Shown: positions 1 to 8,082 of the stretch, piece after piece
Position numbering within the stretch: position 1 is the stretch's first letter
Layout: each line of letters begins with the position of its first letter
Origin: a virus
Reading direction: 5' to 3' (one strand)
DNA length: 28,168 nt
IMG/VR virus record: IMGVR_UViG_3300012954_000052
Span: 1 to 28,168 of that record
Program-made: the position numbers and the translations under genes
Notes under the pieces: generated by a model
The model's input: only the letters and a program-made list of their open reading frames with translations
The model's database searches: none
What the model was told of the DNA's origin: nothing

Positions 1-822
1 AAGATGGCCTTTTGTTTCAATCGAAGCAGGATCGGTATTTAAAATATTGGCAAAATAGTTGCTTGACTGTGGGTTTAGCGAAGCAGAAATTACAGCAGGA
101 TAAGTTCCAGTGTAACCGTTTAGATACAACGCAAAGGTCTCACCACCATTAGCACTAAGGTCGACAGAACCGTATCTACCACCAGCATTTAAGCCAGCAC
201 CGTAAGCAGCCGGGGATCCAGTTCCTGGGAAACCTTCTCCAGCAGCTGTTGCAGAAGCAGTAGTAGGATTAGATAATCCAGATCCGGAAAGACCAGGCAA
301 AACGCCTGAGGGGAACATCAGTACACCGCGAAGAATAGAAGCACTCATTGGTGTACTAATACCAGAATCCTGGAAATAAGTTGATCCGAGTGACTCAGAC
401 ATGATGCTTGCAAGGAAGAACGTACGTCCGAGAGGGCCGCCGGCGCCAGCTTTTGCATTGTGTCCGACCGTTCCAGCAGCCTGAACCTGTCTAGCACCAA
501 CTACGAAACCAGCATTTTCAACCTTTCCAGAAGAAAGTGCTTTTTCACCTTTACCAACCCCAAGAGTTCTGACATAAGCGCCGGATCTTGCGTTTCTTAT
601 CCATTCCGCGACAGCGATTGGACCAAACCTTTTACCGTCACTTGGGCCGAATGTTGATGTAAAATCATTAAGCGTAGCAAAAGTTACAGGAACAAAAGCT
701 GGTCCTTTTTCTGCTGTGCCAATGATAACGGCTGGCGTGCCTTGTATTGTTGTCGAGCCTGGTTGACTTAGGTCTATTTCTCTTGCGGAAACCCCGGGAC
801 TCTTAAGAATTTTTTCTGCCAT
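1..822 (-). CDS. Second tail sheath-like protein (gp18 family), 3' end cut by window edge
   Basis: An ATG at 822 opens a frame that stays open for 274 codons to base 1, so the C-terminal part lies outside the window. An AGGAG-like Shine-Dalgarno precedes the start. The N-terminus closely parallels the sheath gene just upstream: both start MAE, then share SPG, EIDLS, GTPA, GPAFVPVT, a Phe-Gly turn, FGP.AV and a TLG/VLG motif by about residue 95. This is the conserved N-terminal part of contractile-tail sheath subunits, which polymerise around the tail tube and shorten at injection. After about residue 100 the chain becomes rich in Gly, Ala and Ser and differs from its neighbour. It lies 28 nt below the first sheath gene and has its own late-promoter-like box. 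It could be a second sheath subunit or a specialised sheath-like cap or collar protein. The sheath-family call is firm; the exact role is not. Confidence 0.85.
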   Translation of the reverse strand, partial: MAEKILKSPGVSAREIDLSQPGSTTIQGTPAVIIGTAEKGPAFVPVTFATLNDFTSTFGPSDGKRFGPIAVAEWIRNARSGAYVRTLGVGKGEKALSSGKVENAGFVVGARQVQAAGTVGHNAKAGAGGPLGRTFFLASIMSESLGSTYFQDSGISTPMSASILRGVLMFPSGVLPGLSGSGLSNPTTASATAAGEGFPGTGSPAAYGAGLNAGGRYGSVDLSANGGETFALYLNGYTGTYPAVISASLNPQSSNYFANILNTDPASIETKGHL

Positions 823-838
823 TTGTATAACTCCTGTT

Positions 839-846
839 TATCTATA
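839..846 (-). promoter_or_regulatory. Candidate T4-type late promoter box upstream of second sheath gene
   Basis: On the minus strand this reads TATAGATA, one base from the T4 late -10 box TATAAATA. It begins 16 nt upstream of the ATG at 822. The ten bases AATACTTATA just around it are identical to those upstream of the other sheath gene. T4 late promoters consist of this box alone, read by the gp55 sigma factor. No start site can be shown from sequence alone. Confidence 0.4.
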
Positions 847-850
847 AGTA

Positions 851-3800
851 TTATTCGAACGAAACACCGGCGTTAGTAATAATGAAATCGATTGAAATAA
901 ATTCAATAGTTCTTGTCGGCACGATAATAATCTTACCATTTAACCTATTATTTTCTTTGTCAAGTTCCGTATTATTAGTATCGTCCATTACAATTCTAAA
1001 GGACTCAATTCCTTGCTGGGCTTGAATCAGTGAAAGTCTAGGAGAAACTAAGTTAATAAATCTATCCCTTGTAGACTGATTATTTTGTTCAAAAAGAAGT
1101 CTATCAGCAACACTAATTACCTGACGCTTGAGTTCAAGCAACATGCGACGAACGTTAACACGGTCAAGTGCTGATTTTGCAACCTGTAAGGTCTTTTGCC
1201 CAAAGATCACGAAGTCTCCACCAGGGAATGTTGCAATCGGATTAATTCTTGCATCATACAGTTCATCGCGGTCATTCGTTGTCAATCTTGTTGCTACATT
1301 CTTAACAAACCCAAGAGATCCGCGGCTGAAACCAGCAGGCGCAAACCAAGGATAAGCTACAGAATCTGTGAAGGCTAATGCTCCGATAGCTGCAACTGAC
1401 GAAGGCACTCTTACATTTCTTCCACCGTTGACTTCATCCTCAATGAATACATCCGGGAAGTAGACTGCAGAATAGTTATTGTCTATGTTTCTTCTAGTGA
1501 ATTCTTCTGACGTCTTTTGAACGCCTGGTCTTGCACTGGAATCATCAAAGAGTCTGTTACTGTCTTCATCATAGTTTGGAATATCCATAAGATAAATTGA
1601 CATGCTGTAATCTTTGTTAAGATCAGCCGCATAATCAGTCACATACGGATCTCTAATTCCTGGAATAGCAAGAATATTCGTACGAACAGTCATTGGGTCA
1701 GTCATAATTTCAGCAGCTGCTCTGTAAGAAGCCACAACATTATTGCTCTTGCCGGCGCCGCTCATCGTACCGTCGTCTGTTCCAACTAATCCCATACCTC
1801 CAGTTACGCTATCTGCAGCTTTTCCACCGGCTTCGGTAGACGCAGACTTGTCGTTCATTCTTGCATTATCTCTATCAAGAATGTTCAAGCCATCAAATCC
1901 GCCATGGAAAATGTTTGTGAACTTTGCAAAACCAGTAAACCTATTGAATAGCAGCGAACTAGAGTTAATCAAAGTTGCAAAACTAATTCTGTTTTCATCT
2001 TCAATTACGTCGTGTACCGTATAGTTTTTCTTATTAACGTTACCGTTTCTAATATAAACAGCCTCTTTCATGTGTTGACTTGCGGAACCAGTTAATGATC
2101 CGTTAGTATCAATTTCTCCAGTGGCCGTCAAAGTTTGTCTAAGTGCAACTCTTGCAAGCGTAAACTTGTGATTATGAAAAGTGTCTGACACAGCTCCATC
2201 GGCTGTCAATGCATCCAATTTTTGTATACCAGTAAGTTTTGTGTATGTACGAACCAAATCGTTGACACTTGAACCAGCATTTGCGTTTAGAACGTTTGCA
2301 CTACCACTTGCGATTCGATCTGTTTTCACTCCCCAGTAGAATCTTGCATCAGCGCGTTCTCTTAATCCAGGCATACCGAGATAATTTGGAGATGCTGCAA
2401 CAGCACCTTTGGTTACCTTATAACGATAAGGAAGCGGAGGAACAATAGATCCAGTCAGGGTAGTCGCATCTTTGCAGAACAACCGTGCTGTTCCAAGACT
2501 GTAAGCACCATCATCAGAGGTTGGGTTTGTTCTGGTCGGAGAAGTGTTCAAAGCACCGAGTCCCCTAAAGCCGAAAGGCAAGGCAGCATCAGGTACTTCA
2601 CCAGACTCTATTTCTGTGCTCATCTTGACACGAACATAAGAAGATCGATTCGGATACTTGCCAGACAATACTAGCCTTCTTTCATCTTCATTTGCTTCAT
2701 CGAAGTTAAATCTGACCTTGAAATCTCCAATAACTCTTGCAATGTATCGTTCATTGTTTGGATCTAAGCTTAGACCAGGGAATCTTTCGAGAATTTCTGG
2801 TGCAAGATCAGCATCATCGAAGCGTCGTACCTGAACTTCGAATGTACCAAACTCATTATTAGGATCAGTTGAAGCCTTGATGTCAGCAATAGAGATCTTA
2901 AACTTATCGTTTGCATGAGCTCCGTCAGAAACACACTCAAAGTGGAAAAGATCGAATTCAGTGCCGCCAAATGGCTGACTAATAAATTTTGTTGTTTTAG
3001 GAGCAGCGTACCGGGTATCAAATCGTCCGTATAATTCATTGAAACCACCTGATACTGTTGCACCAGCACCGGTTACACTTGCAGCAGAACCAGAGACAAG
3101 AGCAATACTGCCGGCGGCGGTTCCAACCTGAGCAAGTTCGTCTTCAACCGAATAATCCCAGTACAACAAGTGTTGTTCTTCAGCGAACATATCTGGATCT
3201 GTATTCAATACCTTTCCAACGTAGTAAGCATCGTTTGGATCGAGCGAAGCAGTATACATTCTGTAACCATTTACACCATCGTCATCGCCAAAGGTTTGAC
3301 CCTGTGAAGAAAAGATACCAATCTTAAATCTTCTGCTAGCATCGTGCTTAGCAAGATCATCGGTAACGCTGTTCTTAGCTACCGCAAATTCATCGGTGTT
3401 AAAGACAAATACGTTTGATCCGGTTGTTGTCATAATACCAGCACGAATCAAGAAAGCAGTATCGGAAGCAATTGCTGCGGCTGTATCTCCACCGGTGAAA
3501 GTTCCTACATCAACAATGTTATGCCCACCAGCACCAGTGTCTGTAATAGTGGCAGAGTTTCCTGCAGTTCCAGCCGTATCCACGGTGATCGTAATTTTTG
3601 TCGCCGAAGAACCTTGTTTTGCTGTAAGGCCTTGTACACCTACTGTTGTTTGGCCGTTGCCCGAAGAAGCAGGGTCGATGTTTGCGTTGGCAGTACCATT
3701 GATTGCGTCAATAATAAGTGCGGCAATTTGTGCATCGGTCTGGGAATCATGTGAGCCGATTGCAATTCTGTTAGCGCCTTCGACAGGATTAGTAGTTTCT

Positions 3801-4423
3801 CCAGCGTCAAGAAAGATTTCGGTTACATTACTATTACCAGTCTGTCCGCCCGCAGCCGTCGGTACAAAAAACTGTAAAAGTGTGTCGTTAGCAACCGAAG
3901 TTGTGTCAATAGCATCAGTAGCAGTTGCTTTAGCATCTTTTTCTCTTACACCAGGGAAAGTATCGTTATCTGTAAATACTGGGAAGCCAATATCACTGTT
4001 TGCCGGGATTGTGTGCTTTGCCGTAAGGAAAACTACACCACCAGGCTTTTGACCGGTCAAGGTCGCCTTTGTTCCAGTAGATGTAACTTTAAATCCAGCA
4101 TTTTTAACGATTCCACCAAGCGATGTGTTTGCAATGTCGCCAGTAGTTGAATTTGCACCAGCACCGAGCACACGAGTAAAGGTTACAGCATTTCGGTGCT
4201 TTAAAAATTCCTTAACAGCGTATGGTCCAAATTGCTTTGGGTTAAGGCTTCCAAACCTTGTTTCAAAGTCTCTAAAGTTCCCGACAGTGACAGGCACAAA
4301 AGCCGGCCCAAAGTCGGATGTGCCAACGACACCCGCGGGTGTTCCTAATTGTCCTCCGGTTCTTGTCGAAAGATCGATTTCCTGTTCAAAGAAACCGGGG
4401 CTTCTAAATGTTTGTTCAGCCAT
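851..4423 (-). CDS. 18: Tail sheath protein (gp18-like), unusually long at 1190 residues
   Basis: This is a contractile tail sheath subunit. The N-terminus (SPGFFEQEIDLS, then GTPAGVVGTSDFGPAFVPVT) and the C-terminal third (TDYAADLNKDYSMSIYLMD, then an AYPWFAPAG motif, FVIFGQKTL and LNGKIIIVPT) match the sheath fold. T4 gp18 has 659 residues, so about 500 extra residues are inserted between these conserved parts. Around residues 190-320 the insert holds a beta-rich stretch (IAALIIDAIN, then TAGTAGNSATIT) of a type repeated in many phage structural proteins. These domains probably sit on the outside of the tail. The start is supported by AGGAG 9 nt upstream and by matching the paralogue below. 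It follows gp15, as a tail cassette would, and a palindromic late-promoter-like box precedes it. Confidence 0.93.
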   Translation of the reverse strand: MAEQTFRSPGFFEQEIDLSTRTGGQLGTPAGVVGTSDFGPAFVPVTVGNFRDFETRFGSLNPKQFGPYAVKEFLKHRNAVTFTRVLGAGANSTTGDIANTSLGGIVKNAGFKVTSTGTKATLTGQKPGGVVFLTAKHTIPANSDIGFPVFTDNDTFPGVREKDAKATATDAIDTTSVANDTLLQFFVPTAAGGQTGNSNVTEIFLDAGETTNPVEGANRIAIGSHDSQTDAQIAALIIDAINGTANANIDPASSGNGQTTVGVQGLTAKQGSSATKITITVDTAGTAGNSATITDTGAGGHNIVDVGTFTGGDTAAAIASDTAFLIRAGIMTTTGSNVFVFNTDEFAVAKNSVTDDLAKHDASRRFKIGIFSSQGQTFGDDDGVNGYRMYTASLDPNDAYYVGKVLNTDPDMFAEEQHLLYWDYSVEDELAQVGTAAGSIALVSGSAASVTGAGATVSGGFNELYGRFDTRYAAPKTTKFISQPFGGTEFDLFHFECVSDGAHANDKFKISIADIKASTDPNNEFGTFEVQVRRFDDADLAPEILERFPGLSLDPNNERYIARVIGDFKVRFNFDEANEDERRLVLSGKYPNRSSYVRVKMSTEIESGEVPDAALPFGFRGLGALNTSPTRTNPTSDDGAYSLGTARLFCKDATTLTGSIVPPLPYRYKVTKGAVAASPNYLGMPGLRERADARFYWGVKTDRIASGSANVLNANAGSSVNDLVRTYTKLTGIQKLDALTADGAVSDTFHNHKFTLARVALRQTLTATGEIDTNGSLTGSASQHMKEAVYIRNGNVNKKNYTVHDVIEDENRISFATLINSSSLLFNRFTGFAKFTNIFHGGFDGLNILDRDNARMNDKSASTEAGGKAADSVTGGMGLVGTDDGTMSGAGKSNNVVASYRAAAEIMTDPMTVRTNILAIPGIRDPYVTDYAADLNKDYSMSIYLMDIPNYDEDSNRLFDDSSARPGVQKTSEEFTRRNIDNNYSAVYFPDVFIEDEVNGGRNVRVPSSVAAIGALAFTDSVAYPWFAPAGFSRGSLGFVKNVATRLTTNDRDELYDARINPIATFPGGDFVIFGQKTLQVAKSALDRVNVRRMLLELKRQVISVADRLLFEQNNQSTRDRFINLVSPRLSLIQAQQGIESFRIVMDDTNNTELDKENNRLNGKIIIVPTRTIEFISIDFIITNAGVSFE

Positions 4424-4441
4424 ATTTGTATCTCCTAGTCA

Positions 4442-4449
4442 TACTTATA
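4442..4449 (-). promoter_or_regulatory. Candidate T4-type late promoter box upstream of tail sheath
   Basis: The minus strand reads TATAAGTA, one mismatch from TATAAATA, starting 18 nt upstream of the sheath ATG. It sits inside a perfect 14-nt palindrome, ATACTTATAAGTAT (4441-4454). The upstream part AATACTTATA is repeated exactly before the next sheath gene. The palindrome could instead be an operator. The promoter call is inference from position and motif. Confidence 0.4.
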
Positions 4450-4472
4450 AGTATTCGTTAAGTTTTGATAAA

Positions 4473-5741
4473 TTAGTCATTCAGTGTAATTAAATTGTGG
4501 ACCTGTTCACCGTGACGTGACTTTCTTGTTTTTAATAGTACTGGGCGGAATGAAATTTCTCCTGTGAAAGGATCTATAAATTTCTCTAACCTCGTAAATT
4601 CAGTATTTGAGCCATTAATTGCACTTGTTGCAGCACCGCCAATTGTCACGTCTGAAGATTCACGAATTCCAATATCACCAGATATCGCAGAAGCAGCGCT
4701 TTGAGTACCAATTCCAGCTGACGGCACTGTACCACCTCCGATTGCGGCTCCTGGTAATGGATCATCAAGCGACTCCAAGTCTGAATTTACATAATCTTTT
4801 GTTCTGCCACTAACAATTCCGACGACAGTTTGTGCATTTGAGTTGTTTAGTTTTGTATCAAACGATATATTTGGTGCTGACACTGTTCTTCTCACTGTGC
4901 TTAAGGAACCCGGAAAATCAGGATTAATTATGTATCCGTTTACGGAAATACTGAAATTGTATTTAACAATTCTTTCTGCTTCCGTCATAGAGTCAAAATT
5001 AAGGTCGCCATTTAGGCCTTTGTCAACATAAGCAACAAACCAATAACCTTTATCAGACTCAATTCTGAAAGATCTACCAGAGTTATGTGTGTAGCTTGTA
5101 ATTAATGCCTCGAGCATATCATTCATCTGTTGTAAGTATTGTGCCCAAAAAGTTATTTCGTAAGTAGCACTAAAATAACGTGGGTTTGGCATGCTGAGAA
5201 TTTCTGTTACAGGGGAACTTAGTTCATTTTTTATTACTGGACCTGACGTGTTTCTTCTGTATCCTCTTACGGAAGGCCCAGTGTGCTGTTTCTCACTAAC
5301 CACGTTAGTTTGATTAAGTAGGCCTTCTGAATTGTTGGAATTATGCACATCGATTGAATCAACAAATTTTCTTCTTTGTATTTCAATTTGGCCGCCAGCT
5401 CCCGAAGTTCCGAACCCGGAAGGATTTGCCGCTTGTTCTAAGCCTGATCTTAAAACAGAAACTAATGGCAAAATCAATGCTCCGTTACGATCGGTTAAAG
5501 GCTTATTTCTTCGTAATATAAAAGCTCTTTCACCAGTTGCAAAAATCACCGGGATTCGCTCAGTATTATCTTTTACGCTTACAAATAAAGGTAATTGCTC
5601 ATCGAACAACTTAAATACGGCGCGATCAACGTCTTCAATACCACAAGACGGAAGTTCAAAATCGTCTGGGATGTTTCCTGCACGAAATAATCCATTCGGA
5701 GACTCTGGTGACATATCTGGTTTGGTATATCTAGTAGTCAT
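4473..5741 (-). CDS. 15: Tail sheath stabilizer / tail terminator protein (gp15-like)
   Basis: T4 gp15 caps the finished tail tube and sheath and joins the tail to the neck. Two stretches fit it: about residues 60-110 (RIPVIFATGERAFILRR followed by LPLVSVLRSGLE) resemble the T4 segment with VPITYAS and ILPRINL, and about residues 195-275 (ATYEITFWAQYLQQMNDMLE, then FSISVNGYIINP) resemble the T4 segment from YELSIFTRY to FEVNGW. At 422 residues it is longer than T4 gp15 (272); the C-terminal 130 residues are rich in Ser, Gly and Thr and have no counterpart I recognise. The start overlaps the gp14 stop as TAATG, with GGAG upstream. The gene order gp13-gp14-gp15-gp18 supports the call. Confidence 0.82.
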   Translation of the reverse strand: MTTRYTKPDMSPESPNGLFRAGNIPDDFELPSCGIEDVDRAVFKLFDEQLPLFVSVKDNTERIPVIFATGERAFILRRNKPLTDRNGALILPLVSVLRSGLEQAANPSGFGTSGAGGQIEIQRRKFVDSIDVHNSNNSEGLLNQTNVVSEKQHTGPSVRGYRRNTSGPVIKNELSSPVTEILSMPNPRYFSATYEITFWAQYLQQMNDMLEALITSYTHNSGRSFRIESDKGYWFVAYVDKGLNGDLNFDSMTEAERIVKYNFSISVNGYIINPDFPGSLSTVRRTVSAPNISFDTKLNNSNAQTVVGIVSGRTKDYVNSDLESLDDPLPGAAIGGGTVPSAGIGTQSAASAISGDIGIRESSDVTIGGAATSAINGSNTEFTRLEKFIDPFTGEISFRPVLLKTRKSRHGEQVHNLITLND

Positions 5742-6382
5742 TATGAGTCTCCATAAAACGATGATTTAGAAGGGCCGGACGGCTTAACTTCTTTTGCACC
5801 AGTCTCTGGTACAGGAATGACATTGTCTTGTACGAGCTCTCTTCTATCACCTTTACTCGAGTCACCTCTTTGTTGCATGAACCCTTCTTGTACTGCATCC
5901 GCGTCTGTATATATTTCTTCTGTTGGGCCGATTGCCTTGACATCGATCTGTCCTTTTCTAGCAGTCTTGCCCATTAAAACATACCCAGTATAATGTTCGA
6001 TTTGGCCATATATCATAGAATCATATTTTGTTGACACAATTTCAAAGAAGTTGTCTCCAAAAGAAAAATAATCTCCCTCCCTGATTTCCAATCCACGGTC
6101 GAGAACGTCCCTATAGTGAATGTATGCTGATATGTTATAGGTTGAATGGTGTCCAAAACGATCAGTATTAATCTCTTTTGCAGACCATTCTAATCTTGCA
6201 TCAATTTCAATTGGTGGATCAAAAACTTTATCTACAGCTTCCTCGTAAACATCATGGACTTTTGTAATGTCTTCCCTTACAGGATAATAATAAATTACTT
6301 GTCCGATAATATCCTTATGTATCTCTTTTGTAAGATCAGAAATCAAATCGATTTCTCTTGGTGTAATAAATAATCTTGCCAT
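5741..6382 (-). CDS. 14: Neck protein (gp14-like)
   Basis: A 213-residue protein in the T4 gp14 position. Gp14 and gp13 form the neck through which filled heads are sealed and joined to tails. The chain keeps a YYYPVRED segment near residue 30 (compare YYVPREY in T4), a middle acidic segment with DARLEWSAKE, and IREGDYFSFGDNFFEI near residue 115 (compare the T4 region with GDLIYFPMDNSLFEI). The C-terminal 50 residues are hydrophilic and rich in Gly, Asp and Lys. A good AGGAG lies upstream of the ATG at 6382, ten bases after the gp13 stop, and the stop overlaps the gp15 start. Similarity to T4 is weak by eye but order and motifs agree. Confidence 0.75.
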   Translation of the reverse strand: MARLFITPREIDLISDLTKEIHKDIIGQVIYYYPVREDITKVHDVYEEAVDKVFDPPIEIDARLEWSAKEINTDRFGHHSTYNISAYIHYRDVLDRGLEIREGDYFSFGDNFFEIVSTKYDSMIYGQIEHYTGYVLMGKTARKGQIDVKAIGPTEEIYTDADAVQEGFMQQRGDSSKGDRRELVQDNVIPVPETGAKEVKPSGPSKSSFYGDS

Positions 6383-6392
6383 CAGGTATCTC

Positions 6393-7565
6393 CTAGCCTA
6401 CTGTTATGCATTTACCTAACGGAATGGGTACTGTCTTTAAAATTGTTTGAATGTTTCCTGCTTCTGTTGCTTGAGATTCGATTAGCTTATCATACGTCAA
6501 TGAATCAAACATTTCCCTAAGCTCTGTCCTTAATCTATCTTTCTCTTCTTTTCCAGCAGATAGTAAGTCTGAACCATTTAAGCTTAAATCTCCATTTGGG
6601 ATCGGTACGCTACTAAACTTAGATCGAACGTGGCCCAATATTTCTTTTGAGCAAGCCAAGGTATATTGTCTAATCCACTGTCTTCCCATTGCGTTAATAG
6701 AACCGTAACCAATGTTGCCGTAAGGAAGATTACTTGGGTTTGAGATGCCATCTAATGTTTCATCCGTATATGAAGGATTTAAGCCGTCGTTTACAAATCC
6801 AACCTGCAACCACAAATTTTTCCCGGCAGACGCAGCGGTTGGTCGAGGAAATATACGTAGCTTCGTCCCAATTAATTGATAACTAAAGTTTGATCTTCTA
6901 ACTCGGTTTGATATGTCCATCTGTTGAGCTCGCAAAACATCTTCAAAAACAGGAAGAACATAGAACACGGTTTCTGGAGTAAAAGACTCGAAAGAAAATT
7001 CATTATTTAAATAATTTATGGCAGAAGTTGTATCAAAAAATCGATATGCAGCCTGAGGATTAAAATGATAAACCTCAAATATTCTCATTTTAGTTTTTGG
7101 CGAGTTGACAGCATTGTCGACAACTAGGTTCCCGTCTATATCCTTGAGCTCCGTATATATGTCATAATCTTGTTTTGACGCACTTAAGACTAGTGAACCA
7201 CTTACCACATTATGAGAACCACCGATTGCGGCATGTGTAGCATAAGGCTCAGCCTTGCGCATCAGAAATTCCAGCGTTTCTCTTGGAAAACGTGCTTCAG
7301 AACCAGATAAAGAACCAGTCGCTCCACCTAACATATTCGAAAGCTGAGATTTTGTCATGTACTCGTTTACGAAATTTCCATATTCGAAGACGGATTCTTC
7401 GAAGCATGCCCAGACCTGCTTTTTTGTAAGCTCGACAGAAAGAATATCATCGCCAAGTTTTCTTCTTACGTATGTATACATTGAATCAGCGTCTGACTGG
7501 AACTCACTATCAGTGTCAAACGCCGCAAAAGGCGTTGGATTAGATGTGTTTGCAAAAGTTGCCAT
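6393..7565 (-). CDS. 13: Neck protein (gp13-like)
   Basis: Residues about 30-65 (YTYVRRKLGDDILSVELT followed by a Gln-rich helix ending EYGNF) correspond to the N-terminus of T4 gp13 ([20 protein letters not shown], ending ELYGEYH). In T4 gp13 acts with gp14 at the portal vertex to complete the head. At 390 residues it is longer than T4 gp13 (309). A second conserved block around residues 275-330 (MGRQWIRQYTLACSKEILGHVRSKF) is typical of gp13 proteins of aquatic T4-like phages. The start has GGGAG upstream. It opens the neck-tail operon: an intrinsic terminator lies between it and the preceding gene, and a late-promoter-like box 27 nt upstream would restart transcription. Confidence 0.82.
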   Translation of the reverse strand: MATFANTSNPTPFAAFDTDSEFQSDADSMYTYVRRKLGDDILSVELTKKQVWACFEESVFEYGNFVNEYMTKSQLSNMLGGATGSLSGSEARFPRETLEFLMRKAEPYATHAAIGGSHNVVSGSLVLSASKQDYDIYTELKDIDGNLVVDNAVNSPKTKMRIFEVYHFNPQAAYRFFDTTSAINYLNNEFSFESFTPETVFYVLPVFEDVLRAQQMDISNRVRRSNFSYQLIGTKLRIFPRPTAASAGKNLWLQVGFVNDGLNPSYTDETLDGISNPSNLPYGNIGYGSINAMGRQWIRQYTLACSKEILGHVRSKFSSVPIPNGDLSLNGSDLLSAGKEEKDRLRTELREMFDSLTYDKLIESQATEAGNIQTILKTVPIPLGKCITVG

Positions 7566-7592
7566 GCTTATTCTCCCATTCGTTATTAAATA

Positions 7593-7600
7593 TATCTATT
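7593..7600 (-). promoter_or_regulatory. Candidate late promoter box upstream of gp13
   Basis: The minus strand reads AATAGATA, two mismatches from TATAAATA but sharing AGATA with the boxes at 839 and 8075. It lies between the terminator at 7690-7714 and the gp13 start, where a new promoter would be needed. It is the weakest of the four boxes. Confidence 0.28.
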
Positions 7601-7683
7601 TTTTGCTTCATACCCGAACGTAAACCTAATGGAATGCATTGATATACATGTAATTATTCACAGGCAAAGGAAAAAAAGTAAGA

Positions 7684-7714
7684 AAAAAAAAGGGTAACCC
7701 AACGGGCAACCCTT
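7684..7714 (-). terminator. Intrinsic terminator before the neck-tail operon
   Basis: On the minus strand AAGGGT pairs with ACCCTT, and an inner GCCC pairs with GGGT (one G-U) around a GTT loop, with one U-U mismatch between the two stems. A run of nine T follows directly. The stem spans 7690-7714. A T-run also follows on the plus strand, so it might work weakly both ways, but the wobble pair favours the minus strand. It ends the transcript of the 103-residue gene. Confidence 0.85.
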
Positions 7715-7742
7715 CGTATTTTTTACATACAGAAAACTATTA

Positions 7743-8054
7743 TTAAAGCTTTGGAATGTGAGTATCGATCTTGTTGTTTCCAACTGTTCTAAAGTATTTT
7801 TTTAATTCAGACCTTAATTCAGTATCTGCTCCAGCTCCACCACCATCAGCAGCACAGCAAGCATCGCAATATGCCTTGAGTTCTTTGTGTGCTTGGTCAG
7901 CCGAAGCCGCTTGTTTCTCTAAGTGATCGGCAAGAACTGCTAACTTTGCTTCAAGCTCAGCAATTTTTGCTTCCATTTCTTCATGTTTGTGTGCAGTAGA
8001 TGCTGCAGGTTTAGCACCAGCTTTCGCGGTTTTGGTTTTTGTAGTTCCAGCCAT
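7743..8054 (-). CDS. Small coiled-coil protein of unknown function
   Basis: I do not recognise this 103-residue protein. The first 25 residues are rich in Lys, Ala and Thr (KTKTAKAGAKPA). Residues about 23-60 form a clear heptad pattern (EEMEAKIAELEAKLAVLADH) and should make a coiled coil. A short Cys cluster follows (CDACC), then a Gly/Ala linker and a basic C-terminus. AGGAG stands before the start and an intrinsic terminator follows the stop. Between capsid and neck genes it could be a small virion or head-vertex protein, but nothing in the sequence proves that. Confidence 0.8.
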   Translation of the reverse strand: MAGTTKTKTAKAGAKPAASTAHKHEEMEAKIAELEAKLAVLADHLEKQAASADQAHKELKAYCDACCAADGGGAGADTELRSELKKYFRTVGNNKIDTHIPKL

Positions 8055-8074
8055 TTTAATCTCCTATGAGGTTA

Positions 8075-8082
8075 TATCTATA
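8075..8082 (-). promoter_or_regulatory. Candidate late promoter box upstream of the coiled-coil gene
   Basis: The minus strand reads TATAGATA, identical to the box before the second sheath gene and one mismatch from TATAAATA. It starts 20 nt upstream of the ATG at 8054 and abuts the stop codon of the sulfotransferase gene. Confidence 0.38.

Noticed and set aside
2770-3069. Minus-strand frame of 99 codons inside the sheath gene
   Set aside because: Out-of-frame shadow on the same strand, with no start signal and no sensible composition.
3396-4052. Plus-strand open frame of 218 codons
   Set aside because: It lies fully inside the sheath gene on the other strand, mirrors its Ala/Val/Thr-rich codons and has no Shine-Dalgarno or family motif.
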